This document shows positions 41,891 to 51,569 of a DNA stretch of 64,000 nt, one piece after another; within the stretch, counting starts at the first letter, position 1, and each line of letters begins with the position of its first letter. The stretch covers positions 62,001 to 126,000 of the forward strand of contig NZ_FYED01000009.1 of assembly GCF_900187565.1 (NCBI RefSeq), given 5' to 3'. The DNA comes from Pseudomonas sp. Irchel 3A7. Lineage in GTDB: Bacteria > Pseudomonadota > Gammaproteobacteria > Pseudomonadales > Pseudomonadaceae. Position numbers and translations under genes: made by a program. A model generated the notes under the pieces. That model was not told the DNA's origin, ran no database searches, and saw only the letters and a program-made list of their open reading frames with translations.

Positions 41891-42334
41891 ATGGCAGGCA
41901 CCGGCATACTCCCCCCGCTGTTCGAGCGCCTGGCCTCAAGCGAGACGGATACCGCGCAGGTATTCGATCGCCAGGACCTGCTCGACTCGGTGCACACGGA
42001 GTTGCTGCGCCTGTTCAACACCCGCCGTGGACCACGGGCGCTGACCTCCCCGCCAAGCATCCTCGACTACGGCATCGCTGACTGGACCGCCCTGCAACAG
42101 CAGCGCAGCGATGACCGGCGTCAGTTGACGCGGGAAGTCCGCGCGGCCATCGAGCATTTCGAACCGCGCCTACTGCTGGGGGAGGTTCAGGTCAATCCGT
42201 TACCGGGGCAACCACAGCAACTGAGCATTCGCCTGCTCGGTCAATTGCGCAGCGGCCGCCAGCACTGGCCGGTGGCGTTTGTCATCGAACAGACCGGCGA
42301 GGGTCTGGAGGTGCGCCATGAGCGACTCGATTGA
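41891..42334 (+). CDS. tssE: Type VI secretion baseplate protein TssE (gp25-like)
   Basis: A 147-residue gp25-family baseplate wedge protein. The lysozyme-related gp25 pattern is seen in LLDSVHTELLRLFNTRRG, SILDYGIAD and REVRAAIEHFEPRL. It initiates sheath assembly together with TssF, TssG and TssK. Its 3' end overlaps the tssF start by 17 bases. Confidence 0.93.
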   Translation: MAGTGILPPLFERLASSETDTAQVFDRQDLLDSVHTELLRLFNTRRGPRALTSPPSILDYGIADWTALQQQRSDDRRQLTREVRAAIEHFEPRLLLGEVQVNPLPGQPQQLSIRLLGQLRSGRQHWPVAFVIEQTGEGLEVRHERLD

Positions 42335-44111
42335 CCCGCAACTGCTCGACTATTACCAGCGCGAACTGACCTGGCTGCGACACGCCGGGAGCCAGTTCGC
42401 CGAGCGCTACCCCAAGGTCGCCCGGCGCCTGGAACTGTCGCCGGACGAGTGTCCCGACCCGCATGTCGAACGCTTGCTGGAAGGCTTCGCGCTGTTGGCG
42501 GCGCGCTTGCAACGGCGGCTCGATGACGATTACGCCGAATTCAGCGACGCCCTGCTTGAACAGCTCTACCCATTGGCCATGCGTCCGCTGCCGTCCTGCG
42601 CAATCGTGCAGTTCGAGCCCGATCCGGGCAAAGGCAAACTGGATGAAGGTTATCCGTTACCCCGGGACACCCCGTTGTTCGTCACCACCAGCAAAGGCGA
42701 AAGCATTCACTTTCGCACCAGTGCGGCGGTGCGGTTGTGGCCGGTGGAAATCACCGAAGCACTGTTGCTGGGCAGCGATGAAGCCCAGGCATTGACCGGC
42801 GTGATGCAGGCCCGTTCGGCACTGCGTCTGAGCCTGCGCTGCCTGGGGGAGACCCGCTGGGAAGATCTCGGTATCGAACAGTTGCGGGTGCACCTGGCCG
42901 CATCGCCGGTGACCAATGCCTGCCTCTATGACTTGCTCGGCGCCCATGCGGTCAGCGTCCTCGCGGGGCCACCGGGCAGCGTTCCGAAGGCCTTGCATGG
43001 ATTACCGAAAATCGTCGGTTTCGCCAGTGAGGAAGTGCTGCTGCCGGACGAAGACGGCGTGCATCCCGGCATGCGCCTGCTGGCCGAATATTTTGCGTTC
43101 CCGGAAAAATTCAATTTCTTCGACCTGCCGCTGGCCGGCGCCACCAGCACTGACCAGACGCTTTTTCTGTACATCGCCTTCGACCGTGCCCCGACTGGCC
43201 GCCTGCCGCTTCAGGCCAGCGACATTGCCCTGGGTTGCGCACCGGTCGTCAACCTGTTCCCGCGCACCTCGGAACCGTTGCGCCCGGACGGCACCCGCAG
43301 CGAATACCGATTGATCGCTGACAGTCACCGGGAAAACAGCGTCGAAATCCACAGTATCCGCACCCTGCGCGCCAGCTCCACCCAAGGCGTGCAGCGCGTA
43401 CCTGCCTATTACGGCAACCAGCACGGTGGCGGTGAGCGTCAGCGCTATTGGCATGCGCGTCGGGTCAGCGCTTTGACCCCCAATCGCCTGGGCAGCGACT
43501 TGCTGGTAAGCCTGGTGGACGCGCGACTCAACCCACTCACTGATCTGTTCGACTACAGCCTTACCGCCGACCTGCTCTGCACCAATCGACACCTGGCGCA
43601 AAGCCTGCCGGCCGGCACCCCCTTGGGTTTCGAACGGCCGGGACCGGTGGCCTGGGCGCGATTGCGCAATCCCCCCAGCGCCCAGAGTCTGCCGCAACTG
43701 GGCGGTGAGTCGCGCTGGCGGCTGGTGTCGCAATTGACCCTCAATCATTTGTCGCTGGTCGAAGGTCCACAGGCACTGGACGCCCTCAAGGAAATCCTGC
43801 AGTTGCACAACCTGCGCGATGAGCCTGCGGCCTTGCGTCAGATCCAGGGCCTGCTGGGCCTGGGTTGCGAGCGGGTGATCGCCCATATCGGCGAAGACGC
43901 CTGGCGCGGGTGGCGCAATGGACTGGAAGTGCGCCTGCACCTCGACCCGCAGCATTTCGTCGGCAGCAGCGCCGTGTTGTTTTCGGCGGTGCTGGCACAG
44001 TTTTTTTCCCTGTATGCCACGGCCAACCGCTTCGTGCGCACGGTGCTGGTGCAGTCCGATAAGGAGGTCAAGGCATGGCAACCCCAAGCCGGCATGCCCC
44101 TGTCGCTCTGA
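42318..44111 (+). CDS. tssF: Type VI secretion baseplate protein TssF
   Basis: A 597-residue baseplate wedge subunit. The family start DPQLLDYYQRELTWLRHAGSQFAERYPKVARRL and the segments CPDPHVERLLEGFALLAARL and YPLAMRPLPSCAIVQFEPD identify it. It forms the TssF2-TssG heterotrimer. It starts inside the end of tssE and overlaps tssG by 37 bases, showing tight translational coupling. Confidence 0.95.
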   Translation: MSDSIDPQLLDYYQRELTWLRHAGSQFAERYPKVARRLELSPDECPDPHVERLLEGFALLAARLQRRLDDDYAEFSDALLEQLYPLAMRPLPSCAIVQFEPDPGKGKLDEGYPLPRDTPLFVTTSKGESIHFRTSAAVRLWPVEITEALLLGSDEAQALTGVMQARSALRLSLRCLGETRWEDLGIEQLRVHLAASPVTNACLYDLLGAHAVSVLAGPPGSVPKALHGLPKIVGFASEEVLLPDEDGVHPGMRLLAEYFAFPEKFNFFDLPLAGATSTDQTLFLYIAFDRAPTGRLPLQASDIALGCAPVVNLFPRTSEPLRPDGTRSEYRLIADSHRENSVEIHSIRTLRASSTQGVQRVPAYYGNQHGGGERQRYWHARRVSALTPNRLGSDLLVSLVDARLNPLTDLFDYSLTADLLCTNRHLAQSLPAGTPLGFERPGPVAWARLRNPPSAQSLPQLGGESRWRLVSQLTLNHLSLVEGPQALDALKEILQLHNLRDEPAALRQIQGLLGLGCERVIAHIGEDAWRGWRNGLEVRLHLDPQHFVGSSAVLFSAVLAQFFSLYATANRFVRTVLVQSDKEVKAWQPQAGMPLSL

Positions 44112-45100
44112 GCCTGAGCCAACGCCTGCGCCGCGATCCGCAGGCGTTCGAGTTATTGCAGGCATTGTTACTGCTGGAGCGCGAGCACCCGCAAGCCGCG
44201 ACGCTGGGCAACGGCAGCGCGCCCCAGGCCGAAGCCTTGCGCTTGCGCGGGCCGTTGACGCCGCTGTTCGCCGCCAGCCAGGTCGAAAGCCTGAGTGAAA
44301 CACCCGGCGCGCCCCCGGTTCTCTGCACCCCGGTGTTTGGCCTCGGCGGTCCCGACGGCCCCCTGCCCTACGCTTATCAGGAATGGTTGCAGCAGCGGGC
44401 CAAGGCCAGGGATCACGCACCCGCCGAGTTTCTCGATCTGTTCCAGCATCGGCTGTTGAGCCTGCTGTACAAAGTGATGCGCAAACACCGGATTGCCGTG
44501 GGATTCACCCCGCCCGGCGCCTCCCCGGTACACGCGCAGTTGCGAGCGCTGACCGGTTTGCTGCCCAAGGCCTTGCAGGAGCGCCAGGCCATCGCCGACA
44601 GCGCCGTCCTGGCGTGCAGTGCCTTGTACGCCGATGGCCGTCGTTCACTGGCCGGTTTTGCCGCCATCGTGCGCGAGCAGTTTGAATTGCCGGTGCAACT
44701 CGGTGCTTATGAAGGAGCCTGGCGCGAAATCCCGCCGGCCAGCCGCAGCCGACTGCAACCGGGTGGCCGCAACCTGCAACTGGGGCGCAGCGCAGTGGCC
44801 GGTACGCGGGTGTGGGACGAACACGCCGGGATCCGCCTCACGCTCGGCCCGCTGAGCCCGGCGCAAGCGGCACGCTTTCTGCCGAACGGTGAAGCCCACC
44901 CGCCATTGGCCAGCCTCAGCGCCCTGTATTTCGGACCGGACCTGGACATCACCCTGGTGTTGCTGGTGCGCGGTGCCGGACCTCTGAAACTCGGTCGCGA
45001 CGCTGCGCCCCTGCTCGGCTGGAACGGCGGTTTGCATCGCCAGAGCAGCCTCGCCGTGCAACGCATCGAAACCCGCCTTCGTCAGCTGGAGATCACCTGA
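44075..45100 (+). CDS. tssG: Type VI secretion baseplate protein TssG
   Basis: A 341-residue baseplate wedge subunit. LRRDPQAFELLQALLLLEREHP, GLGGPDGPLPYAYQEWLQQR and the long EFLDLFQHRLLSLLYKVMRKHRI helix are TssG signatures. It begins 37 bases before the tssF stop and ends just before the clpV start. Confidence 0.94.
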   Translation: MATPSRHAPVALSLSQRLRRDPQAFELLQALLLLEREHPQAATLGNGSAPQAEALRLRGPLTPLFAASQVESLSETPGAPPVLCTPVFGLGGPDGPLPYAYQEWLQQRAKARDHAPAEFLDLFQHRLLSLLYKVMRKHRIAVGFTPPGASPVHAQLRALTGLLPKALQERQAIADSAVLACSALYADGRRSLAGFAAIVREQFELPVQLGAYEGAWREIPPASRSRLQPGGRNLQLGRSAVAGTRVWDEHAGIRLTLGPLSPAQAARFLPNGEAHPPLASLSALYFGPDLDITLVLLVRGAGPLKLGRDAAPLLGWNGGLHRQSSLAVQRIETRLRQLEIT

Positions 45101-45102
45101 AC

Positions 45103-47646
45103 ATGGAACTCGCCAGCCTCATCGGACGCCTCAACCCGGACAACCGCCGCGCCCTCGAACGGGCGGCGCAACGCTGCCTGCAACGGGGTCATCACTACGT
45201 TGAAATCGAACACCTGCTGCTGGAGCTGCTGGATATCGAAGGTGGCGATTTTGCCTTGCTGCTGCCGCGCTTCGGCCTGGAGCGGGATGCCTTGAGCGCC
45301 GAAATCAACAAGGCGCTGGAGTTGTTCAAGTCTGGCTGCACCCGCACACCGGCACTTTCGACCCATACCCTCGGCCTGCTGGAGGACGCCGTGGTCCAGG
45401 CCAGTGTGCTGGGCCTGGACAGCATCCGTTCCGGCCTGTTGCTGTTGGCACTGATCGACCGCGACGAGCGCCGCAGCCTGCTGCTCAACAGCGCGTCTTC
45501 GCTGCTGCGCATCCCCCGTGAAGCCCTGCGCGCCAACCTGCTGGAGTGGACGGAAAAGTCACGGGAACACGTCGGCGCTGCGCGCGCTGTCGCCAAGGAC
45601 AATGCGCAACCCAAGCAAGACCCGGTGCTCGATCAGTACACCCAGGACCTGACCGCCGACGCCCACGCCGGGCGCATTGACCCGATCGTCGGTCGCGATG
45701 GCGAAATCCGCCAGTGCATCGACATCCTGCTGCGGCGCCGGCAAAACAATCCGATCCTGGTCGGCGCACCGGGCGTCGGCAAGACCGCCGTGGTCGAAGG
45801 GCTGGCCCTGCGCATTGCCGCCGGCGATGTGCCGCCGTCGCTGCAGGACGTCACCTTGCGAGTACTCGACCTTGGCCTGTTACAGGCCGGAGCCGGGGTC
45901 AAGGGCGAATTCGAACAGCGGCTCAAAGGAGTGATCGACGCCGTGCGCAGTGCCGAAAAACCGATCATCCTGTTTATCGATGAAGCCCACACCCTGATCG
46001 GCGCCGGTGGTGTCGAAGGCGGCAGTGATGCCGCCAACCTGCTCAAACCGGCGCTGGCCCGTGGCGAGTTGCGCACCCTCGCCGCCACCACCTGGCTGGA
46101 ATACAAAAAATATTTCGAGAAAGACCCGGCCCTCGCCCGGCGGTTTCAACTGGTACAAGTGGAAGAACCGGACGAAACCACCGCCGTGGAAATGCTTCGC
46201 GGAGTTGCCGCCAAACTGGAAGAGCATCACGGCGTGCAGGTACTCGACGCGGCCATTCATGAAGCCGTAAAGCTTTCGCACCGCTACATCTCCGGGCGCC
46301 AGTTGCCGGACAAGGCCATCAGCGTGCTCGACACCGCGTGCGCCCGGGTCGCCCTCGGCCAACATGACGTGCCGCCCCCGCTGGAGAGCCTGCGCCACCG
46401 CCAGCAAAGCCTGAAAGACGAAGTCGAACGCTTGCGCCGGGAACAGGCCACCGGACTGGACCATCGCGAACGCATCACCGGGCTCGAGGGCGAATCGCTG
46501 AGCAACGAACAGACCATTCGCGAACTGGAAACCCGCTGGGGCGAAGAGCGGGTGGCGGTGCGCGAACTGCTGGATACCCGTCGTGAATTGCTGGCCTTGA
46601 GCGAGCGCGCCGACAGCGACAAACCTGATGAAGCCACCGACACCCGCATCGATCACCTGGCCGCCGAACTGCTGCGCCTGGAAGCCGGGCTCGACGCGAT
46701 CCGCCAGGACGATCCGCTGGTGCCGGAACAGGTCGATACCAAAACCGTGGCAGCGGTGATTGCCGGCTGGACCGGCATCCCGGTGGGCAAAATGCTCGCC
46801 GACGAAGCCCATGCCGTACGCACCGTCGGCCAGCGCATGGGCCAGCGGGTGATGGGCCAGAGCATCGCGCTGAACACCATCGCGCAACGCCTGCAAGCCT
46901 ATCGTGCCGGGCTCACCGACCCGCAAAAACCGGTCGGCGTGTTCCTGCTCGTCGGTCCCACCGGCGTCGGCAAAACCGAAACCGCCTATGCCTTGGCCGA
47001 TGCCCTATACGGCGGCGAACGCAACCTGATCAGCATCAACCTCTCGGAGTATCAGGAAGCCCATACCGTCAGCCAACTCAAAGGCGCACCACCCGGGTAC
47101 GTCGGCTATGGCAGCGGCGGCGTCCTCACCGAAGCGGTGCGGCGCAAACCCTATTCCGTGGTGCTGCTGGACGAAATCGAAAAGGCCCACCCGGACGTGC
47201 TCGAAGCCTTCTACAACGTCTTCGACAAAGGCGTGATGGAGGACGGCACCGGGCTGGTGGTGGACTTCAAAAACACCGTGATGCTCGCCACCAGCAACGT
47301 TGGCGCTGAATTGCTGCTCGACACGCCGGTGGCGCAACTCGGCACCGACGCCTTCAACGAAGCCCTGCACAAGGTGTTGCTGCAAGCGTTTCGCCCGGCC
47401 TTTCTGGCGCGCATGACGGTGGTGGCGTACCGGCCGCTGGATGAGACGACACTGGAAGCGATTGTGTTGGCGAAGCTGGAGAAACTGCGCGGGCGTTACA
47501 AGGCTGCGACCGGCAAGCAGTTTGAGTTCGATACCGGGATTGTGCAGGCGGTGCTGGCCAAGTGCAGCGCGGCGGGTGCCCGGGATGTTGAAAATGTGTT
47601 GATGACGCAGGTGACGGGGAAGTTGGCGGAGTGGGTGTTGGAGTAG
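45103..47646 (+). CDS. clpV: Type VI secretion ATPase ClpV (TssH)
   Basis: An 847-residue AAA+ unfoldase of the ClpB family that disassembles contracted TssB/TssC sheaths for reuse. An N-terminal Clp-N domain (about 1-150) precedes AAA1 with Walker A GAPGVGKT (residues 221-228) and Walker B ILFIDEAH. A coiled-coil middle region (about 420-530) follows, then AAA2 with Walker A GPTGVGKT (618-625) and VVLLDEIEKAHPDV. It begins two bases after the tssG stop. It is the last core gene before the AT-rich cargo region. Confidence 0.97.
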   Translation: MELASLIGRLNPDNRRALERAAQRCLQRGHHYVEIEHLLLELLDIEGGDFALLLPRFGLERDALSAEINKALELFKSGCTRTPALSTHTLGLLEDAVVQASVLGLDSIRSGLLLLALIDRDERRSLLLNSASSLLRIPREALRANLLEWTEKSREHVGAARAVAKDNAQPKQDPVLDQYTQDLTADAHAGRIDPIVGRDGEIRQCIDILLRRRQNNPILVGAPGVGKTAVVEGLALRIAAGDVPPSLQDVTLRVLDLGLLQAGAGVKGEFEQRLKGVIDAVRSAEKPIILFIDEAHTLIGAGGVEGGSDAANLLKPALARGELRTLAATTWLEYKKYFEKDPALARRFQLVQVEEPDETTAVEMLRGVAAKLEEHHGVQVLDAAIHEAVKLSHRYISGRQLPDKAISVLDTACARVALGQHDVPPPLESLRHRQQSLKDEVERLRREQATGLDHRERITGLEGESLSNEQTIRELETRWGEERVAVRELLDTRRELLALSERADSDKPDEATDTRIDHLAAELLRLEAGLDAIRQDDPLVPEQVDTKTVAAVIAGWTGIPVGKMLADEAHAVRTVGQRMGQRVMGQSIALNTIAQRLQAYRAGLTDPQKPVGVFLLVGPTGVGKTETAYALADALYGGERNLISINLSEYQEAHTVSQLKGAPPGYVGYGSGGVLTEAVRRKPYSVVLLDEIEKAHPDVLEAFYNVFDKGVMEDGTGLVVDFKNTVMLATSNVGAELLLDTPVAQLGTDAFNEALHKVLLQAFRPAFLARMTVVAYRPLDETTLEAIVLAKLEKLRGRYKAATGKQFEFDTGIVQAVLAKCSAAGARDVENVLMTQVTGKLAEWVLE

Positions 47647-47761
47647 TACAGGCAAATACCGGACCGACTCAGGCAGGAGCGCTCAGCTTCACTGGAGCAC
47701 TTTTATTATGACCTTATGAAACTATCGACTTTAATACAGGACGGATAACAGCGAGGCTACT

Positions 47762-48787
47762 ATGTTATTCATGCATAAAGGATCAGAACTTCGTATTTTC
47801 GACGGCGTCTACTCGGAAGATACGCCCAAAGGCAATGATGATAAATACTACTTAATTAAAGACAGAGAGTGCCTCGCGGTAGTTTCACGATTCATGCAAG
47901 TGTGTAACGCCTTGAGCATCGATAAAAAAGATATTCCCAGCATGTTCAGGATCCTGACGAACTGGATGCGTTACTCCGATTATGACAGCGACAAAAAGAC
48001 AATGTACGCCATGATGAGTAGCGACGGCATGGCTGCTCGAAAAAGAGAGGGGGTGGTTGCGCAGTTTCGTTACTACAACAATTACGTAGACCTGGCACTG
48101 GCCATCTACGGCGAATATACCTCGACACCCACACTCATTACAGAAACCGCACTCGCCGGTGACATACTCAGATCAAAAGGCATAGAAAAAATAATGGTAA
48201 CACTCTCCAAAAAGATCAACACCTATGCTGAAAATAATATTATCGAGGTGGAGCGCGATAAGTTACTAAAGGAAAAGTACTCAACACTGCACGCCCCTTT
48301 GGATTGGAAAGCCTGGACTGACTGCTACTGGACTCTGGACTCGGCAACTTTGTTGCCTTACTTATATGACATTACACATAACCTTGCCGGCACGATAAAA
48401 TGGACGGAAACGCCCATGGATAACGGTCGTATTACCAAAGAAACAATGCGAGTCAATGTCGGCACACCTCGGGAAGACCATAATTGGACCGCCAGAGCAC
48501 GCAGAAGCAATCTACCGATCTGGGCTGGCCCTTCATACACGACTCACCTGATGCTGAGCGTCGCCTTAAAAGCCGGGGCTAGAGAGGAAGAAATTCAGGC
48601 ATTCGCTTATGTGATTTTTGCTTATTGGAATCAAATATATCCCGATACCGCAACACCGGTTCACAGAATGTTCGGGGTAATGACCGCGGCAGTAGAGTTT
48701 GGTGTAAACCCGTTAGCCAGTCTGCCAGAGAGTATGTATAACCAAGCGTTGTATTTCCTGGCCAGATTTCGCGTGGCCAGCTTATAG
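47762..48787 (+). CDS. Uncharacterised AT-rich gene between clpV and vgrG (candidate T6SS cargo effector)
   Basis: A 341-residue protein I do not recognise. It has no signal peptide and no obvious TM segment. The N-terminal half is charged and Tyr/Lys/Asp-rich (YSEDTPKGNDDKYYLIKDRE). The C-terminal part contains NLPIWAGPSYTTHLMLSVALKAGA followed by FAYVIFAYWNQIYPDTATPVHRMFGVMTAAVEFG. GAGG precedes the ATG by six bases. Codon use and AT content differ sharply from the flanking clpV and vgrG, a sign of separate acquisition. The position 43 bases upstream of vgrG on the same strand is typical of VgrG-associated cargo or its chaperone. No small immunity gene is recognisable beside it. Effector function is inference from position. 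Confidence 0.75.
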   Translation: MLFMHKGSELRIFDGVYSEDTPKGNDDKYYLIKDRECLAVVSRFMQVCNALSIDKKDIPSMFRILTNWMRYSDYDSDKKTMYAMMSSDGMAARKREGVVAQFRYYNNYVDLALAIYGEYTSTPTLITETALAGDILRSKGIEKIMVTLSKKINTYAENNIIEVERDKLLKEKYSTLHAPLDWKAWTDCYWTLDSATLLPYLYDITHNLAGTIKWTETPMDNGRITKETMRVNVGTPREDHNWTARARRSNLPIWAGPSYTTHLMLSVALKAGAREEEIQAFAYVIFAYWNQIYPDTATPVHRMFGVMTAAVEFGVNPLASLPESMYNQALYFLARFRVASL

Positions 48788-48829
48788 AATTGCGTTGAGG
48801 TTCTTGACTATCATCTTTGAGGTTACTCG

Positions 48830-50839
48830 ATGCCTCGTTCCATCGACACTAACACCAGTCTTTCCCTGACCGCTGCATCGCTGGCGGTGCTTTATCCTGA
48901 GTCGATTTCCGGTGAAGAAGCCCTCAACCAGTTTGGCCAGCAAATCCTCAACGGCCTCACCGACGAATCTTCGCTGAACCTGACCACCACCATCGCCACC
49001 CATGTCACCACCACCCTGCACAACGACGCCCAAACCCGCCCGCTGGACGCGCTGGTCGCCGAAATCCGCCAACTCCCCGCCGATGCCACGGCCGAGCGTT
49101 ATCAGCTTGTTTTAAGGCCATGGCTCTGGTGGCTGACCCTGGCCAGCAACAACCGGGTGTTCCAGAACCTCAGCACCTCGGACATCGTCACCACGATTTT
49201 CAAGGCCCACGGCTTTACTGACTTCAAACTCTCGCTCACCGGTAGCTACACCCCGCGCGAGTATTGTGTGCAGTACGGCGAAACTGATTTCAGCTTTATC
49301 TCGCGACTGTTGCAGGACGAAGGGATTTTCTGGTTTTTCACCCACGAAGAAGGCAAGCACACGCTGGTACTGGGCGACAGCAACGATGCGTTTGTGCCGA
49401 TTCCCAACGGCCCCAAGGTCAATTATCTCGGCCAGCAACCGGGCGAGCGCGAGCTGCACGGTATTCGCGCGGGCCAGGTGTGTGTGCAGGCGGTGGCCGG
49501 GGTGTATCGAGCGACGGATTACGAATTCACCACCCCGACGACCTCACTGTACGCCCAGGCCGAAGCGGTGGCCGGGCCACGCTCGCTGTATGAGCATCCG
49601 GGCGGTTACACCGCCAAGGCCCGAGGCGATGCGCTGACCAAACAACGGGTGGACGGCTTGCGCAGCGAGGAGAAGCGGTTTGTCGGCGAGAGCGACTGCC
49701 GCTGGCTGGTCCCGGGGCATTGGTTCACCCTCGCCGGGCACGATGACTCGACGCTGAACATCGACTGGGTGGTGACCCGGGTGACCCATGACGTCAGCCA
49801 TGAGAACTATCGCAACCGTTTCGAGGCCATCCCCAAGGCCACGCCTTTTCGTCCATCGCGCACCACGCCAAAGCCGCGAATGCATCCACAGACAGCGGTC
49901 GTGGTGGGCAAGTCCGGGGCAGAAATCTGGACCGACGAATACGGTCGAATCAAGTTGCAGTTTCCTTGGGATCGCGATGGCAAAAATGATGAGACCAGCT
50001 CGTGCTGGGTGCGCGTGGTGCTGCCCTGGAGCGGCAAGGGTTTCGGCATGCAATTCGTGCCGCGCATCGGCCAGGAAGTGATCGTGACTTTCATCGACGG
50101 CGATCCGGATCGGCCATTAGTCACCGGTTGCGTCTACAACGGCGACAACGCCCTGCCCTACGCCTTGCCCGCCAATCAGACGCAATCGGGGATCAAGACT
50201 CAGTCGTCCAAGGGCGGTGGCGGGTTCAACGAGTTGCGCTTCGAAGACAAGAAAGACGCCGAAGAGGTGTTTTTACAGGCGCAGAAAGATCTGAAGATCA
50301 ACGTACTCAACGACACCACCGCCACGGTCGGTCACGACGAAACCCTCACGGTGCAAAACGCGCGCACCCGGACAGTGAAGGACGGTGACGAAACCGTGAC
50401 CCTGGAGAAAGGCAACCGGAGTGTGACGATACAGACCGGCACCGACAGTCTCGACGTCAAGGACAGCCGCACGGTGAAGGTCGGTGCCGACCAGAACCAC
50501 AGCACTGGCGGCAATTACGAACACAAGGTCACCGGCGATTACAGCCTGACGGTGGACGGCAACCTGACCATCAAGGTGAGCGGCACCCTGACCCTGCAAA
50601 GCGGTGGCAGTTTTACGATCAAGAGCGGTGCCGACCTGGCGGCCCAGGCCAGCACCTCGATCAGTCAGAAAGCCGGGACGTCGTTGAGCAATCAGGCCGG
50701 AACATCGCTGGAAAACAAGGCCGGCACCACGATGACCAACGATGCCGGAATCAGCCTGACCAACAAGGCAGCCGCTTCGCAGACCGTGGATGGTGGCGGC
50801 ATGCTGACCATCAAGGGCGGTCTGGTGCAAGTCAACTGA
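48830..50839 (+). CDS. vgrG: VgrG, type VI secretion tip (spike) protein
   Basis: A 669-residue spike protein. The gp27-like part has ERYQLVLRPWLWWLTLASNNRVFQN and REYCVQYGETDFSFISRLLQDEGIFWFF. The gp5/OB part has EIWTDEYGRIKLQFPWDRDG and SCWVRVVLPWSGKGFGMQFVPRIGQEVIVTFIDGDPDRPLVTGCVYNG. The C-terminal beta-helix is made of repeats like AGTSLSNQAGTSLENKAGT and ends in GGGMLTIKGGLVQVN. No C-terminal toxin domain is fused. It trimerises and is capped by a PAAR-type protein, probably the DUF4280 product at 51570-51965. Confidence 0.96.
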   Translation: MPRSIDTNTSLSLTAASLAVLYPESISGEEALNQFGQQILNGLTDESSLNLTTTIATHVTTTLHNDAQTRPLDALVAEIRQLPADATAERYQLVLRPWLWWLTLASNNRVFQNLSTSDIVTTIFKAHGFTDFKLSLTGSYTPREYCVQYGETDFSFISRLLQDEGIFWFFTHEEGKHTLVLGDSNDAFVPIPNGPKVNYLGQQPGERELHGIRAGQVCVQAVAGVYRATDYEFTTPTTSLYAQAEAVAGPRSLYEHPGGYTAKARGDALTKQRVDGLRSEEKRFVGESDCRWLVPGHWFTLAGHDDSTLNIDWVVTRVTHDVSHENYRNRFEAIPKATPFRPSRTTPKPRMHPQTAVVVGKSGAEIWTDEYGRIKLQFPWDRDGKNDETSSCWVRVVLPWSGKGFGMQFVPRIGQEVIVTFIDGDPDRPLVTGCVYNGDNALPYALPANQTQSGIKTQSSKGGGGFNELRFEDKKDAEEVFLQAQKDLKINVLNDTTATVGHDETLTVQNARTRTVKDGDETVTLEKGNRSVTIQTGTDSLDVKDSRTVKVGADQNHSTGGNYEHKVTGDYSLTVDGNLTIKVSGTLTLQSGGSFTIKSGADLAAQASTSISQKAGTSLSNQAGTSLENKAGTTMTNDAGISLTNKAAASQTVDGGGMLTIKGGLVQVN

Positions 50840-50851
50840 CAGGGAGCGCCC

Positions 50852-51394
50852 ATGGCCATAACGCCGCTGGATGTGCAGCAGAACGATAAACAGCTCAAGG
50901 GTCACTTGCTCGACGGACAACTCGACGGCGCGCTGCACATCAAGGATGGCGGTCGCGCCCAGGCCGATTTGCACTACAGCCAGGGCGCATTGCAAGGCAC
51001 GACCCTGCTTTATCACCCCAATGGCAAGCTCTCGGCGCAGCTGCCTTTCGTACAGGACAAACTGCAAGGCGTCGCCAGTTTCTACGCCCCCGAAGGCTGG
51101 CTGCAACGCAAGGCCTCTTACCGTCGCGGGCTGCTGGATGGCGAGGCCTTCAATTACTTCCCCGACGGCCAACTGGCCGAAGTCGAGCTCTACCGCGATG
51201 GTGTTCGCGAGGGGCGTTACCAGCGTTTTCATCCCAATGGCAAACCGGCGGTGGAGGCCCACTATCTCAATGGGCAACTGATCGAGCCGGAACAAGGCTA
51301 CACCAGCGATGGGCGGCCGCTGGATGTCCAGGGCAAGCCGATCTCAAGGGTGCGCTGGTGGTTTCGGCGCTGGAACGAGCCGGCCGAGACCTGA
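50852..51394 (+). CDS. MORN/YwqK-like repeat protein downstream of vgrG
   Basis: A 180-residue cytosolic protein made of five to six MORN-variant repeats with the pattern YxxGxLxGxxxxYxPNGxL (for example YSQGALQGTTLLYHPNGKLS and YRDGVREGRYQRFHPNGKPA). It starts 12 bases after the vgrG stop. Proteins of this kind are found next to vgrG genes in Pseudomonas and are sometimes annotated as toxin-antitoxin YwqK-type antitoxins. An adaptor or immunity role is possible but not shown. The bases covering its stop codon are repeated 92 bp downstream. Confidence 0.87.
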   Translation: MAITPLDVQQNDKQLKGHLLDGQLDGALHIKDGGRAQADLHYSQGALQGTTLLYHPNGKLSAQLPFVQDKLQGVASFYAPEGWLQRKASYRRGLLDGEAFNYFPDGQLAEVELYRDGVREGRYQRFHPNGKPAVEAHYLNGQLIEPEQGYTSDGRPLDVQGKPISRVRWWFRRWNEPAET

Positions 51395-51420
51395 ATGTGT
51401 TGCTGTGACTGTACCGACCT

Positions 51421-51522
51421 CTTCGCGAGCAGGCTCGCTCCCACATAGGATTTATGAACGACGCAGATCAAATGTGGGAGACCTGAATGTGTTGTGGCGA
51501 ATGTTCGGGCCTGCTCGCGAAG
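51421..51522. repeat. REP doublet (type A) with one arm interrupted
   Basis: The reverse arm (51421-51445) is intact. The forward arm begins TGTGGGAG and ends CCTGCTCGCGAAG, but about 29 foreign bases replace the central CGAG. The first part of that insert repeats GAGACCTGAATGTGTTG, which also occurs at 51386-51402 over the end of the upstream gene. Confidence 0.85.
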
Positions 51523-51569
51523 AGGTCGGCACGATCAACATTTTCGGTGAATGCTGTACCTGCAAAAAA

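Noticed and set aside
48830..50839. Toxin domain fused to VgrG
   Set aside because: The C-terminal region is only the repetitive beta-helix and a short end; no extra domain follows.
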